Shown piece after piece: positions 36,241-50,128 of a DNA stretch of 64,000 nt (positions within the stretch are counted from its first letter, which is position 1; the number at the start of each line of letters is the position of its first letter). A program made the position numbers and the translations under genes. The notes below the pieces were generated by a model that worked only from the letters and a program-made list of their open reading frames with translations, did no database searches and was not told where the DNA came from. The DNA comes from Rhabdornis inornatus (Eukaryota > Chordata > Aves > Passeriformes > Rhabdornithidae), in the NCBI GenBank assembly GCA_013397075.1, contig VWZS01004784.1, forward strand, positions 383,263 through 447,262. Reading direction: 5' to 3'.

Positions 36241-39200
36241 AAGCAGATTCTTAGTCTGGCCCTGCTCACCCAGTTACATCAGCCTTCATTATTTTAGTGA
36301 TCAGAGATCTCTTGAAGAAACCACATAGAAGATCGTAGCATCCTGTCTGCAGTGCCTGTTGAATGCCAGGGAGTGAAACTGAAACAACAACTGAAAGTGG
36401 TTTTAATGAGATTAAATGATTATACATGAGATGCTACTTGAATGTTCTAAAAAATATTTATTTTCTTTTTAATAGTTTAGATTCTCAAATTAAGTATGTA
36501 TCTATCCTTGAAACCTGGTATATTTGAAATTTGCACAGGCAAAGCTGGTATTAATTTAGAGGATCCACTAACAAGAAACATGAACTGAAGTGGGAAATGA
36601 ACGTGGTGTGAATTTCTGCAGGGTAATCTGTGTGGGTCATGGCATCTCTGAGAGGGGCACAGCAGCGAGACAGCAGCAAAGCAGAGGTAGAAGCAACAAC
36701 TGTCATATTAAACTGTGCAGAATAATCATTGAGGAGCCATGATGAAGCTGCAGTTGCTTTTGGATTAAGAGAAAATACCTGAACAAAACCTCCTGCAAGA
36801 AAGGAAATATCAATGAGTTTATGGTGAAGTGCCTGTTGTGATAAGATCTGAATACAGAACACCTTCTGCTCTATGCCAAATTCAAAATTAGGTAAAGATT
36901 TTTTTTTTTTTTTTTAATGAGACAAACTTCAGTGGATGTGGTAAAGTGGTAAATATAAATGTCACTTATCACCAAAAACTTCAGTTCTAACAGAACTGAA
37001 ATACTCCAGCTATCTGTTCAGCTTTTAGAAATAAAATGAAGGGATATTTTTAAAAATGTCACTCTGAAAAAGAGAAAAAAAAAGTAGCATCTAAAAAAAT
37101 CAAACCACAAAAAATACCATTCAGAGCAATTCAGCAGGTACTTACGGTGTTAACAAGATCAGCACACACTTGCAACATGGTTTCGTTTTAACAGACCTGA
37201 CACCGTGACCAAAAATAGTTTCAGTGTGATAATAACCTTGTCATCTCCAGGTTTCAGCAAAGCAAATATTTTTAGAAACATAAATTCAGTTGGCTTTGAG
37301 GCAGAATACTTCCTGTTGTCCTTCACCTCCACTAATATGTAACTAATACTGAGAGAGCTGCAGCCACTGACATAAGGTAAATTATTTTACTATCAAGCTG
37401 GGCTCACATGGGCAGAAGTTTGTTTCTTGCTCACATCACGCCAGAGAGTGGTGGGGAACTTTTTAAGTGCTGCAACAATCCCTGTTCTCTCTACTTAATG
37501 CAGGAAGCAATTTTATGTCCCTTTACATGATATCATGTGCCCAGAATCAGCCCAACCTAGCTATATTTTATGAAGATGCTCTTTCCTACACATTGGTCAG
37601 TGATTTTTTTCTCCTTGGCTTGCCATTTCTGACTGGCCATTTATTATGGGTCTTGAGCAAAATCTCTTCTCTGCCTGGAACAGGGGGTGAGCTATATATC
37701 TGCAATCTGGCTGGAAAATGATGTAGTGTGAAAATGAACCTATTATATGGGGTATGCTGAGCCCAGGCTAAAACTATTTATGTGGCTATGCTAGGTTCTT
37801 CCAAGTGCATTTTTTCTCTGACAGGGATGTTCATACTTTCCCAGCTGTGGGTCACAGTGACAGCTTTCCAGGCATCTTCAGATTACATGGGTTATTGGGA
37901 AATAAGATTTGAAAGCAGCCAGCTTGTTTACTGATCCTGTGAGATGCCCCACAGGCAATGTCAGCTCTTGGACTGTTTAGGAGTCCAGGGGAGGGCATGG
38001 GAGGACCTCTAGGTCATACAAACCACACTCATAGTGTCTCAATGGGCCTGATTTCAAAAATAAATGTCTTAAATGGATTTTTGGATACCAGGGCTTACCA
38101 TGGAGAGCAAGGAAAACCAGAAAGAAGCTAGTAACTTGTGTCTCAAGTTAACAATGCTCCAAGTCCACAGGAGTGGTGCTTCCTGAGAGTACAAGATGCC
38201 CCTAAGACTTGTAGTTTGGATTAGGGCTAACCTCTGAAAAACACCAAATCATCTCTCTTAGATCAAGCCTCTAACCATACTATTCTCTGTAGTGTGGTGC
38301 TGCTGTCTGCTCCTCACATTCTTTCTCCTCCATTGTCCATTCAGTAGTAGAGCTCACATTTGAAAAAGGGAAAGAAACCCATTTGGGAGTCACTGGTCAC
38401 TGCCACAGATCAGTGTCATTTACCCAGGGAGATGTCAAGTGGTGTCATGGAGGTGGAAGAAGTGATTCTTAATTCATAGAGGTTAACTTGGGAAACTAGC
38501 CTAATTTGCAGTTTATGGCCCTTGACCATCATGTATTGGCCTGTGTAAAAAAAATTCTTGCTGCCAGCATGATAATTATAACTCTTTGATAATGTAAAAA
38601 GATTTTTTTCTGCTTATTCCAGCATGTTAGCACACGGCTTTCTTCCTATGCCAAGTGAAATTTAACCCTTATAGGAGCATTCTTTATTAACCTGGCTTTT
38701 GTCAAATCCTCCAAGGACCTTAACTCAGACTTAATATATTTTCTTGCTAGGACTTGAGCCTACATGCTTAGGATAGACACCTCTACAACTCTGTACCACA
38801 GACATGGCTTTACAACAAGCCTAGACAATTTCTGTACAGCTAAAATGAAAATAGGAGAAGTGCAGGTACTGACATGGGCTGTTGTTATGAGTGGGAAATT
38901 TAATTTCCAAACTAGATTCTTTGACACTTTGACAGGTCACTTAGTCACAGATGCAGATGAACGTAATTACACCCAGGAAGTGATTGCTGAAGTTCTTTTA
39001 TTGATATGCATGCAGGAGTGCCATTAAGATGGGCTCCTTTTTTTCTTTTCCCTTGAAAAAATATTCCCTTAGGGATTTGTATGCTTTGAGTCAACTTGTC
39101 AACCATTATAACAAGGACGCCAAGGAATAACTAATGTGGAGGAGGTTTAGTTGAGTGCAGGGAGAAGTGGAGAATATTTTTGTGAATAAGTCAGACAACG

Positions 39201-39869
39201 TTTCCTCTCTCTCTCATTCATACCCTGAATGCCACCTGGGTGCAGAGTGGAGGTCACACGTGCTGTCCCATTGCTCCAAGCAGGAGGCCAAGGTCAGCTG
39301 AGGTGCTGATGGGATCTGGCAGTAAATGTGTGACAGTTCTTATCCACAGCTCCTCCTACACTAGACCCACAGGCAGTGTGACTCAGTTCAGGCACAGCTA
39401 GAGATCTGTGTGTGACTAAGTATAGCAGCTCATCCCTTTGGCTCTGGGGGACTTTGCTGTAGTGTCGTGGCCAAAATAATTAATGGCCACACAAGCCTGA
39501 CTGGAATATGGCACAGCTGCCTCTTTTATAAGCATCACTGAATGTGTAGGAAGAAGAATGTATTAGAAGCACGAGGCTGGTGACCTGTAGGTCCAGAATG
39601 GGTGGGTGGCAGCTCAGAGAAACCATAAGGAGGCTGGGAAAAGTACAGCTGAAATGGCAGACAGTGAGCTGGGCCTGGGGGAAACTCACAGGTGTGAAAA
39701 TGGCTTACTACAGTGTTGCTTATTGGTGTTCCACAGTTGAATTCAGCCTCCCTTCATTAACCCTAAAGGAGGTTCAGTGAAACAGCACCATCTGCCAATT
39801 CCCTGAGCTTAAACTCTGCTGAGCTTAAAACACATGGTACTCTCAAGGAAACAAATTCAAATTGTGCAG
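36241..39869. other. Non-coding stretch, one T17 run
   Basis: Ordinary sequence with a 17-T homopolymer at 36899-36915. Frames at 36551-36862, 37467-37721 and 38764-39027 are about 84-103 codons and match nothing known. No mobile element recognised. Confidence 0.5.
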
Positions 39870-40160
39870 TTTGTTTATGGATGTCTATAATTGAATTCAG
39901 CATTACCAAAGATAACACAATGGAGTAAATGGCCCATCAACCAAGGGCAATGGAATAAAAATCATTCTAATCCAAAATGAAGTAGCCTTCATATCTTCAT
40001 TGGCTGATATGAAGATGGCTGGTACATCTGCAGTACTATAAGATGTTAATACTATCTATCTTTTTATCAATGGGAAATGAATTAACATAATTGGGTCTTG
40101 AGTCTTATAATGAGGTGATTTCAAGTAAAAATAATAAATAAAAATAAAATGTCTTTGCTT
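39870..40160. promoter_or_regulatory. Candidate conserved non-coding element (weak)
   Basis: AT-rich, single-copy-looking, with 'tataattgaattcagc', 'gaattaacataattggg' and the inverted words 'cttcatatc' and 'gatatgaag' near 39990-40014. An A/T simple stretch at 40118-40150 closes it. Texture resembles regulatory DNA, but the evidence is slight. Confidence 0.22.
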
Positions 40161-42087
40161 GTTCTAAGTCAGAGATCTTTTAGGGTCCTGTAAGAGCAAA
40201 TCAAGCAGGGTACTTGGTAGCTCTCATTAATGGTGCTAACCACTTCTTCCTAAATCAGAAATTCAGTTGGGCTTTTCCAGCAGTTTAGGTTGTTCTGTGC
40301 TTCTCTGCTTGTAATTGCTTATATAAAGAAGAATCAGCATATTGAAATGTGTTCAAGTCCACTTGTCAGCCTGTGAAGCAAAATGCCAAGGCAGTAAATC
40401 CTGATTGAAACTCTGACTTGATGCTCAGCCCTGAACTCTTTAAAGTTGATGAAAAGATTGATTGGTGTGGCAGGATGTGATGCTCACTCTGCAGTGTGAG
40501 CACTGCAGGGTGACACAGATACACTCAACCCAAGCCCCACTCTGATGTGACGTGGTCAGATCACGTCAGACAATCTCAGCTGTGGCCAAGTTTTATTCTT
40601 TGCAAGTTCAGAATTACAAGCAAACAAAAACCTCCAAAAAACCCTCAACAAATAAAAATAAATTAAAATACTTTGCATGAGTCACGGTCAGTAATAGCTC
40701 CCAGAGAATGCTGACAATAGAAGAGAAGCTTGGTTGCATGGTCTGAGGGAAGATGAGGAAGCTAAATGTGCAGTTTTTTTCAGAAACTATTTTGGAGCTT
40801 TTTCTCAGCCTCTCTGCACTGAAGCTAAAAGTGACTTTCTCTGCTCCTGTACTTGAAGGGTGTCCACTGGCACTTTTTTACTCACCTCTGTAGCTTCAAT
40901 TCATTCTGTTTCCATAACCCTCTGGCTTTATTCTTTTCCCTTCTGGAAACCAGGGACTAGAAGGGAGGCAGTCACAGGCATCCTTCATGCTAAAGCTCAG
41001 TCCAAGTAAAGATGTCAGAGGGGAATTAGGGGTAAGCCAAGGCCATGATATAAAATGTGTTGGCCTCTGGCAGTGCTTTCAATTAATTGGGACTGGAAAA
41101 ACACGATATAACACCTCAGGTAAATGGCACCACATTTTCATGTGCCTCCCCTTTGTGTTTACAGCTTAGGTACTTGGTCTATAAAAATTATTAACTTTCT
41201 GGAGATTTCAGTGTGAATATTCATGGGTGAAAACAACAGTTCTGTACAGTCCTTGCCTGACATATGATGTTATTTGAAATGAGATATAACAAAATTATTA
41301 ATAGAAATGAAAGACAGTGTGTCAAAGACTGTTGTGATTCATAATAATGGTGTGATTAATAGTAAAAGTGATAGCAATATCAGAGCCAGTAGTAGTGGAA
41401 AAAGATGAGGAATAAAGAGAAACCTCTCCCAGGATTCATGTCCTCTCTGCTGTAATGCATAAATAATAGGAAGAATCACACTGAGTGAGGCCAGTGACTG
41501 CTTAGACCTTTATGTTGCTTTTGGCAGTAGTTACTAGCATATAGATCTCCACATATATATATAATAAGATATTAAGAGCAGGAAAAATTATGCTGTGCTT
41601 TTCTTGTTCTCAGATGTTCGCAGACCCAGAGACTTGTGGATTGGGAATTTCTTGAGATAGAGATGGCATCTTTGTTTAATAGTTCTTTAAAGATTTTTTT
41701 TTTCCTCCAAATGTGAAGCACTGTAACATTTTGGTGTGATCCATAGCCTGCAGAAAGGTTTCCAAAGTTTAACTCAGAGTTATGTGATGAAGTTCTGGCT
41801 GCTCTGAACTCATTGCCTGGAAATTTCAAGATACCCTCTAATTCTTGCATTAGGAGAGGCAGAAACTAATCATTCCTTATTTTGCTCTCTGGGTTTTTTT
41901 GAAAGAATTTCCTTCACTCTGGCAATTCTAGAGCATCCATTTTTGAGCACTAACTGATGTTGACAAGTAATCACTAGGGGAATTATATTTAGAATAATAT
42001 ATATTTGCCATATCTACCAAGTAAGGCTTCTTCCTTCAAATGTTCCATCTCAGAATCAGTGAATCATAACTAGGTCATGGTAACAAA
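40161..42087. other. Non-coding stretch, nothing recognised
   Basis: Ordinary AT-leaning sequence. 'gatatgctcactctgcagtgtgagcactgcag'-type symmetry near 40479-40508 is minor. Only short unmatched frames. Confidence 0.45.
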
Positions 42088-42129
42088 AGTAAAAATAAAT
42101 AAATAGATAAATAGATCAATAGCAATAAA
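42088..42129. repeat. Imperfect (AAAT/AGAT)n simple repeat
   Basis: Mixed tetranucleotides: aaataaataaatagataa, then atagatcaatagcaat. Interrupted, so it is an old or short microsatellite. Confidence 0.7.
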
Positions 42130-42569
42130 TCCTCCTACTCCATCATCCTCCCCTCCTGTGAAGCACATCTAATTTTCCACAGCTGCTATTATCTTCTGCT
42201 CTCTGAAATGAAATAGATGCATTCTGCTGTAATGTTGTATGTTTGTAGCTCTAGATATTTTCGTCTATTAGATTATTGGTGACTTGGTAAAATAAAAATT
42301 AAAAGATGAATAAAAGTGCTTTCAAGACCAGCTTCTACTAAAGAACAGGGCCACTAAGTAAATCAGCACTGCAGTCTTGGTGTTGCATAAGGTATGAGTC
42401 ATCCCTTTTTGGAAAAGATATGGACAACTTAAGAGGGGATTCAGAAGAGTCTGAGTAAAATATCAAGAATGGGAAAAGACACCTCCATGAAGAACTTTGA
42501 GAAGAATATGATAGCTTAGAAAAGAAAGGAGTAAAAGCAGCCAAGATAAAAGATCAAATAGTGAAACAT
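42130..42569. other. Non-coding stretch, nothing recognised
   Basis: Ordinary sequence. Minus-strand frames at 42338-42544 and 42463-42669 are short; the second crosses into the LTR-like fragment. Confidence 0.5.
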
Positions 42570-42735
42570 TGTGGTGGGTTGACCTTGGCTGGACAGCAGG
42601 TGCCCACCAAAGCTGGTGTAGACTCCTCTCCTCAGCTGGATGGGGGACAGAATATAATGAAAGGCTCATGGGTCAGGACAAAGATGGGGAGGGGATCACC
42701 CACCAGTGACTCTTGCAGGCAAAACAGATTCAATT
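42570..42735 (+). mobile_element. Fragment resembling a passerine endogenous-retrovirus LTR
   Basis: Begins with the TG expected at an LTR edge: 'tgtggtgggttgaccttggc', then 'caggtgcccaccaaagc', 'cctcagctggatggggga', 'aaaggctcatgggtcagga' and 'gcaaaacagattcaa'. From memory these words, in this order, are the opening of an LTR family abundant in songbird genomes. Only about 165 bp are present and no matching CA end, primer-binding site or viral gene follows, so this would be a truncated solo fragment. The short plus-strand frame at 42561-42758 is a by-product. Family name is not asserted. Confidence 0.6.
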
Positions 42736-43380
42736 CATGGCTGTCACACGGGAGATGAAGAATAGGACATCTGATCTGGCCATCCAATCTACCATTTCAG
42801 GCTTGTTTCTATTGCAATGCCTTGGTATCCAGTACAGAAAAGCTCTCAAATAAGTTTAATAATAAGCCTGTGAGAAGTCTATGCAAATGAAGAAAATATT
42901 AAAGGATTAGCTTCATTTTTAGTGTATCTAAATCTAGTCCACTTCAGAATTGACAAATTTGTATTAAGCAAGCACTGATATAGTTCTCCAACTTTAAGTA
43001 CATGTTTATAATCCACTGAAGTGGATTGAGATCAATAGGTTTGAGGAATGTGCTTAAAATTAAGAGTACGCTTGAGAGCTTGTAGAGTCAAGGCCCGGGT
43101 AAAAGACTCATCAAAGGTTTTCCTAGATGCAAAGTTGCACTGACATAAATTTGAAAGTGATTTGGAATTGATTGGATTAAACTCGTCTGAAAGTTTGCTG
43201 AATGCATTTGAGAAAAGGGAAGGTGTGAAGGTTGAGAGTCAAATATTATTAAAGTTAGTCAGTTAAAGGCACTGCCACTCTCCCATCTCTCTTTGCCCCT
43301 GTCCTGAACTGTCCCAGGACAGTACAAAAAACCATGTAAGTCCCTGCCCCTTCACTGCTGTTTTTTAGAGGCTTTCAAAT
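42736..43380. other. Non-coding stretch with an 18-bp near-palindrome
   Basis: Holds a perfect inverted repeat, aatccact / agtggatt (43010-43017 and 43020-43027), with a 2-nt centre. Otherwise nothing recognised. Confidence 0.5.
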
Positions 43381-43455
43381 TAAAATATCTAAATATTTTA
43401 ATATCTATATGAAATATATATATATAAATATATATTAATAACTATATTCTAAAAT
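43381..43455. repeat. AT-rich low-complexity patch with (TA)n
   Basis: Almost pure A/T, including 'gaaatatatatatataaat' and 'atatattaataac'. Probably simple sequence, with potential for length variation. Confidence 0.75.
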
Positions 43456-46400
43456 TCCAAATTAGGAACAGAAGCAATTGAGATGTGTCAATGTTCCTTT
43501 TGGTCTTCCTGAATTAATGGTTGGCAATGACTGTGGCAATGGGACAGGCAAACAGCCAGGGTGTCAGAGCATCTTCATCTGCTTCCACTGTTTGTATCAG
43601 TGTGTGTTTGTGAGTGTTGAGGATGGTAAATAAATGGAAATTAATCACTTAGTCTTGAACATCTTTCACATGCGAAAGTGTTGACACTTTTGTATCTAAT
43701 CAATATAACATGATTAGAAGTCTGCAATGGCCCAAACCTCCCAAACTTTCACCTGCAAGGCTGTTCTGGGGATGGGAAATCACTACTTTCATATTCTTTA
43801 TTGAATGAATGTTTGTTAGCCAAACTGCAAAAATTGTGTGCATGCTCACAGCTCATGGCAATCACGATGTAAACCGTGTTAAATTCACAGTTCATTGGAG
43901 AGCCATGTCTTTGAAGCATGATCCCAGAGTTTAATAAAAAACTCATAAGGCCTTTGACTCCCTGCCTTGCCTGCACACAGAACATAAGCACGCTTTGTCA
44001 TGTTCTGAATAGGCACCATGCTTGTAAGACATGGTGGGTGTCAAAAGAGACCTCAGAAATTAGGATATGGCTCTACAAATCCACGCCTGGGATATTTGTG
44101 ACTTCAGTGCCTTTCTATTCTTTTTCATGTGTTAGTATCTATCATTCACTGGATTTCAGTCCTTATTCCCTTTCTCATGCATTTTATTCTCCTTTTGAAA
44201 CTTTTTTGTAAATGAAAATACTACCTTAGAAATCTCTCAGTATTCATTTCCCCCCTCTGTAGCTCCTGGCAACACAGTGTAGTTCAAATTGAGTTATTTT
44301 TATTAAGGCTTTGATTCTGGGAGAAAATAAGAACTTTTTTTCCCACAATATTACTGGTATGAGATCCTCACGTGTTTGAGTTCAATGCATTTCCAGAGGA
44401 AACTCTTACACAGATGGTCGATAGTTCAGGCAAGGAGGCAGCAGACCGTGTAAATGAGCCTCTGGATTCAGGCATTATTATTACCAGAGTAGCTTAGTAT
44501 AAGGCCAAACCCTCTGAGAAATTGCTCATTGCTATTGCTAGCATTCAAGCCCAGTCTAATTTAGGATTTTCACAAAATCTAGAATAAACTGAATTGCTGG
44601 AAATATTATTTCTGTTGAAGTTCATATATGTATGTGTATTTGTGTTTGTAAATATATATATTATTGTAAAAGACAATCAGAATTAATCTGATCTGAGTAC
44701 ATTTCAGTAATTTTCTAAATATTTTTTATGTCTCAGCTATTTTCCGTAAGTTTTGAGCTAGGTGGGTTTTATTGCTCCTAAAATATATGCATGCTATAAA
44801 GTGTAAGCAACTGGAGATAAATATGTAGTATGTAGACTCTAGGAGGAAAGACCAGACCTAAGTAATAGACCACCAGTTAATCATAAGGAAACTGCCCTTT
44901 CAGAAGAGGGATTATTTTATTTTTATTTTTGGCTCTGCCCACTTTTGATCCAGGATTTGAGCATGAGTTTCACTACCAGATTTTAAATCTCTCTGGATGT
45001 TGTGCACTGCTCTTTAGTCCAGCAGTGACAGCTTCACAGCTCTGCAGTCTCATTTCTCTAAAAACTTTCCTCTAGTGAGATCTCCCAGGAGTCCTAAGGA
45101 ACAACAGCACTGCTCTTAGCTTATACCAGCATCTGGCAGTCAAATGTTCTTATTCCTCACGATTTAGTTTGTTGCCTCTACAAAGAAATGCAGCCACACT
45201 GCCTGCACAAGCCATTGAAATTCAGAGTGGGAAGAAGACCATCAAACTTAGCTGAAAGGGAAGCCAGAAAAATGCAAAAGTGCCGGAAACCAGCTTCATT
45301 CACTGCAGGTGGGTTTTGGTAATGGTCTTTGACAAAGTAAGGAGTCAGCTGGGTCCTGGTGAGTGAGTGGAAATCACCTCAACACACATGTTCCTGCTCA
45401 GGCCTCTTAGAGAAGGTATAGGGGTGAAGGGCTGCTCCTGGTCCCTGGGCCAGACTCACTCTGTGAGGCAGAAAGTGTGAAGAAAAGTGTGGGTGCAGTG
45501 TAGAGGAACTTCTGCTCCCTTTTCCACTCTCCTGCTTGAGTTAGCAAGGGAACAAAATAAACCACACCAATAGCATTCTACAGAGAACAATGGGGTTTTC
45601 TGCTCTGCTGTCTACTTAAAATTCTCTGTGTCACTGACAAACCTGAGATGCCCTACTGTGTACCTCTTTTATTTTATTGAGTTGTGATGTGATGTAATGG
45701 GAAAAAGGCACAACTGCAAACACTCTTGGGCTCTCTAATGGTTTAGGAGATGTACTAGAAACAGTTGAGTTCCCCAAAAATCGTGCTTGCACACTGAGGA
45801 GAGACCAACCACCAGCCTGCACAAATGCATCTCTTCTTAATGGATCTCAGTTTATGCACTGCCTGTTGCAAGACCCTTGGAGGCAAGCTGTGAGCAGGTG
45901 AAGTTGGCTGACACTTTCTCAGCAAACCAGAAGTGGTCCTTCTGTGTATGCTGGGATATCAAACCCATTTCAGGAGTTTACAAATGTAATCCCTCTTCCA
46001 AGAGATTCAGAAATGCAAGGGGCTATTTATAAAACAAAAATCCATTATAAGAGATTAATCCCGAAGATCTTGATTCTTGCTCTGGAAAGCTCTGATCTAC
46101 AGATTTCTGGATCTGGAGAGCCATTTCTTGGGGATATAAATTCTGCTTGCCTTCTCAGTTTTCACTTAAGCATCTGCTATGGGCTGGAGCTAGGCACAGA
46201 ACACCAAACTAAAACGTCTTTTATTTGATCCATCATGATTTTCTTAGAAACTAGCAATGAATAAAAACAGGAGGGCTGGCTCTGCTCCTGGTGAACCACA
46301 GCTAGCATTGAGTAAATACTAAGCAGCCCCAGGTGAGAGCAAGTGTTGGTATGGATTAAATGTCCTACAGCTAAGGAATAAGTTGCAAGGTTTGTATTTC

Positions 46401-47719
46401 TTGTGCAAACGAAGAACAACCTCTGTCCTAAACCCCTCTTTGTGTCTGCTGTGACATTTTGGCTCTGTGTTATTTGTGTGTCTCATGGTTCTGAAAGGTG
46501 ATGGGCTGCCGGGGTTGTGTAGGGAGAGGAGATGTTGCATCTTTACCTTTTCAGTGATCAAATCAATAGTTATTTCTGTGCCTGAAATCACAGTTGTCTC
46601 ATTAAAATCTGAGTTATAGCTTGCATGTTCTGCTTCCTGTGTTCCTTCACTGGTTTTAGGGTAATGTTCCCAAACTGTGTGCAGTAGGTTACTCCTTTTG
46701 TTCAGGCAACATATGCAATTTTTTCCCCCATTTCCCCCTGCAATGTCTCCTTAAACACATAAGGCTTTATATCTGTTAAAAATCTGTGTTTACCAAGAAA
46801 AGAGAGAGTACTGACATTTAGAAAAGTGGGAGGATGAATCTTCACTGGAGATACACAGTCGATAAAGAGACTTACAGTGACCTGAACATAGGTCAAGTTA
46901 ACCTATGTGAGAATAGAGAGACAAGAATGAAAGTCAAATAAGTTAGAGGAAAAGGCAGCAATAAAAATATGAACTGCAACCATTAGTTGTCAGTTCCTAA
47001 AGTGCCTGGGCAATACTTTGCCTTTCTTTGTGTCCTGTGCCAGGATGTGAAAGCACAGCACAGAATCATCCTGTGCACTTGTCTTGCAGCAAACAGAATA
47101 GGTCTGTTTTCCTGAACAGGGAAGCTGAGTTGCAAATCAGGAAAATGTGTTCCACTGGGACATGAGCTAGAGCACGTCTGGGGATGGAAGAAAGACCTCA
47201 TGAGCCAGGAGCTCTCTTCAGTTGCTGACCATTATGATGCCTTTTCTCTCTCTGACCATATCGCTCTGGATGGAGACTCTGATTCATTGTTTTATGTCAT
47301 TACAGAAGCTCTGCATACAGATTGGTAAGAGGCAGGGCTATAAAATAATTCAACTATTTATGTCTTTTATTACCCATCAGCCTTTGTAACTCTTGGCTTT
47401 ATGTATTCCAGGCTGGCACACTTCTTATTGGGGACCATAAAAGAGAATTTGGATGAACTGCAAAGTAGATGCAAGAATATTATACTTCCTTAATTTTTAC
47501 ATTTGTCGTGTCCAAGATGTCAGGAGATGGTGGAAGGAATTTCACACCAAGTGATTTGGGGATGCTCATGGGGATTCTTCTTGCTCTGCAGAGAGGTCGC
47601 AAGGTATCAACAGTTAGGGATGACAGTATGACATAGGAATGTCATACTCAATTAATTTGGTGAAATCACACTCTGAGGTTGTGTTTAGAAAATGAATTAA
47701 TATTGGTGAAAAGCACTGA
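43456..47719. other. Non-coding stretch, nothing recognised
   Basis: Unique-looking DNA with a short AT/TG-rich run at 44625-44665. Frames at 43918-44211, 45944-46228, 46319-46591 and others are below 100 codons and unmatched. No LINE, LTR or DNA transposon signature recognised. Confidence 0.5.
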
Positions 47720-48005
47720 TATCCTTGAATAAAGGGCAACAGAGAAGAGCACATTGTTATTATTAAATTGTTGTAGAAATCTTCTCTTTTGCTTTGACTG
47801 AATTATTGCAGTGAGTTTCCTTGGTGATGTGACGTAGAATTTACTGGAGTGTTTGTGTTGTATAATTGAAAATGACACTACCTTTATTAAACCATCTGTG
47901 GGACCCTTAACTCTTTTCTGTGCTGCAAACCAGATTTGCCAGTGATTTTTATCAAGGGTCTTGAGCCAGTAAAGTGGAGGCTGATCAGAAAAACCACAGC
48001 AGAAC
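47720..48005. promoter_or_regulatory. Candidate conserved non-coding element (weak)
   Basis: Non-repetitive block with 'ttattattaaattgttg', a CRE-like 'gtgatgtgacgtag' (TGACGT at 47829-47834) and 'gtataattgaaaatgac'. The 113-codon minus-strand frame at 47666-48007 covers it but has no recognisable domain. Inference from texture only. Confidence 0.22.
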
Positions 48006-50112
48006 ACCTAAATTAAGAGAAGGATGAGGCAAAAAACAGATGCCTTGCTTGAGGCAAGTGAAATAATAGTAGATAGATAATGAATGAGGTGGAAGTCTCA
48101 ATTAATCTCTCATTAAATTGTTGCCCACTGATGACAAAGAGAAGAGTTCAATTGTTTGTCATCTTATCCTTTTCTCCCTCAACATTATATTCAGGATGTA
48201 GAGACATCTTCTTAAGTCACTAGTTTGGAGCCAGGTTTGTTGGCACTACCAGCACTGGGTGTCACAAATGCCTGTTCATTTATCTGAATAAAATGAGTTA
48301 ATGTTTCTAGTTCAGTTTTTCTTAGATAGATGTCTGCATAACAAATTTCATCTCAATCAACCCTAATTGCTGCTTCTAGCAGCAGCCTCCCCAGAGAGTG
48401 TTTAGGGAGCAAGCAGGCTGTGGAGGTCAGATCATGCACCTAGGGATCAGCAGCAGGGCTTGCCTTCCAAAAGCTTGCAGTCTGGCATTAAACATGAGTA
48501 CTGGAGACTAATATTGTGGTTTGAATTTTCCTCATGCCTGAGATGTTAGTGTTCTCAGAATAAAGGTGTCCAGCTTGTTAACTGTTAGTGCAAATCATTA
48601 AGCTATCTTTTCAGCAGTGCTCTCTGTCCCTGTGCAGCAGGGTGGCAATGTGCTTCACAGCTGAACTCCATCCTGCAGCAGCACTGATTTTATCACCCAG
48701 GGTGTAGTAGGACCCTTACATTTGAAGTGACTGCAATGCAGCAGTTTTTCTCTTTGGTAGTGGGGTTTAATGGCGTTGGACCAGTACAAACCCTGTGTGG
48801 TTTGTCAAAGGACTGAAAGCTTAGCTGTGTTCTCCAAGTATGCACTGATCTCAAAAAGAAATTACATCTTCATAAGAATATAATCACTCCCTTGTCAAGT
48901 TCAATTGAGTAAATTTTCTCCTCTTAAATTAAGTTTGATTTTTGTAATGACTGCTTAGTCCTACCAATGTTGGAGTAAAGGCAATATAGATATACTCTGA
49001 TTGAATGTGGATCCTCTCCTGAATACACCAACTTGATTATATATCTCAGTGAATCCTAACTAGGAAGCTCTGGTTTCCTTGAAACAAAATTGCTTCATTG
49101 CCACATGATTAAAAAAAAATCCAGGAGTCTGATTAATAGCTGGACTCCAGGCTTCTTTCACAAAGACAAGAGAAACTCTGCAGAGAAATCAACAGGAACA
49201 TTAAATATTGATATCTGTATGGCTCTGATGATTTGTAGCTTCTCATTCTGGGATGGGATAGAATAATAGATAATGGAAAGAAAGAAAAATTATTGTACAA
49301 TATAAATATATAATTAATTAAAGAAATTTAAATTATTCCCTCATAAGAATCAGGAAATTCTGTTGTTATCAATCAGACAGTATCTGATCTTGGATACTGA
49401 AAGTATTAAATGTTTGATTAAACAAGAAACAAATTTGTTCAGTATGTCCTTTCTGTGAGGTCTTAAAATGTGGCAGTTTTTTATTTTATATTTCTCCGTA
49501 AACTTCCCTTTCACACCCTGAAAATTAACAGCTTACTAGAATGCTTAACTTTACACAGGTACAGAGTAGGCCAGATGAGGCAATTTATTGAACTCCACAT
49601 TCTAAATCCAATTGCATTTATTTGTCAGTCTGTCTGCCATGGGTGAGTCCCTCTGTCTTTGAGCTTCAGTTTGTGGAGTCACTGAGGTGTCAGATTCAAA
49701 CTGGCACAATCCACACCTGTACAGATGAGAGCAGAGTGTGAGCCAAAACATGATGTTTTGTTAATGATTTGTTTATTATTTACATCTTCCCAGACTCTCA
49801 GGGAATGCAAGCCTTGTAAAATGGATTGAAGAGCAGCTGGATGAGTTGGAGTCAAGGGAGAAACCAAGACACATTAAATCAAGTTCTACAAATCTTTTGT
49901 CACCAGAATATGATGTATCTGCAAATTTAGGCCCTTTGGTTTGTTGCTCAATCCAAGGAATTAAATTATTTTATCTGCATAACTTGAAGAGTCAGAATGG
50001 GGCAAATTGGAAATAAATTACTCACCACTGGGCCTGTTCCCCTTGTGTCATCCTACAGAGAAATAATGTGAAAGGACAATCGGAAAAACTAATTAATAAT
50101 AAAATAACTACT
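48006..50112. other. Non-coding stretch, nothing recognised
   Basis: Ordinary AT-leaning sequence, with an AT-rich patch at 49288-49335. No gene, repeat family or RNA gene recognised. Confidence 0.5.
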
Positions 50113-50128
50113 GGGGGGGGGGGGGGGN
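50113..50128. repeat. Poly-G run (15 G) ending in an ambiguous base N
   Basis: Fifteen G are followed by the only N in the window (50128). The true length of the run is uncertain, since assemblers often fail at G homopolymers. The minus-strand frame 50089-50331, which reads proline codons here, cannot be trusted. Confidence 0.95.

Noticed and set aside
42463..42758. Small proteins on both strands at the LTR-like fragment
   Set aside because: These frames follow from the repeat sequence itself. Such by-product ORFs are expected in LTR copies.
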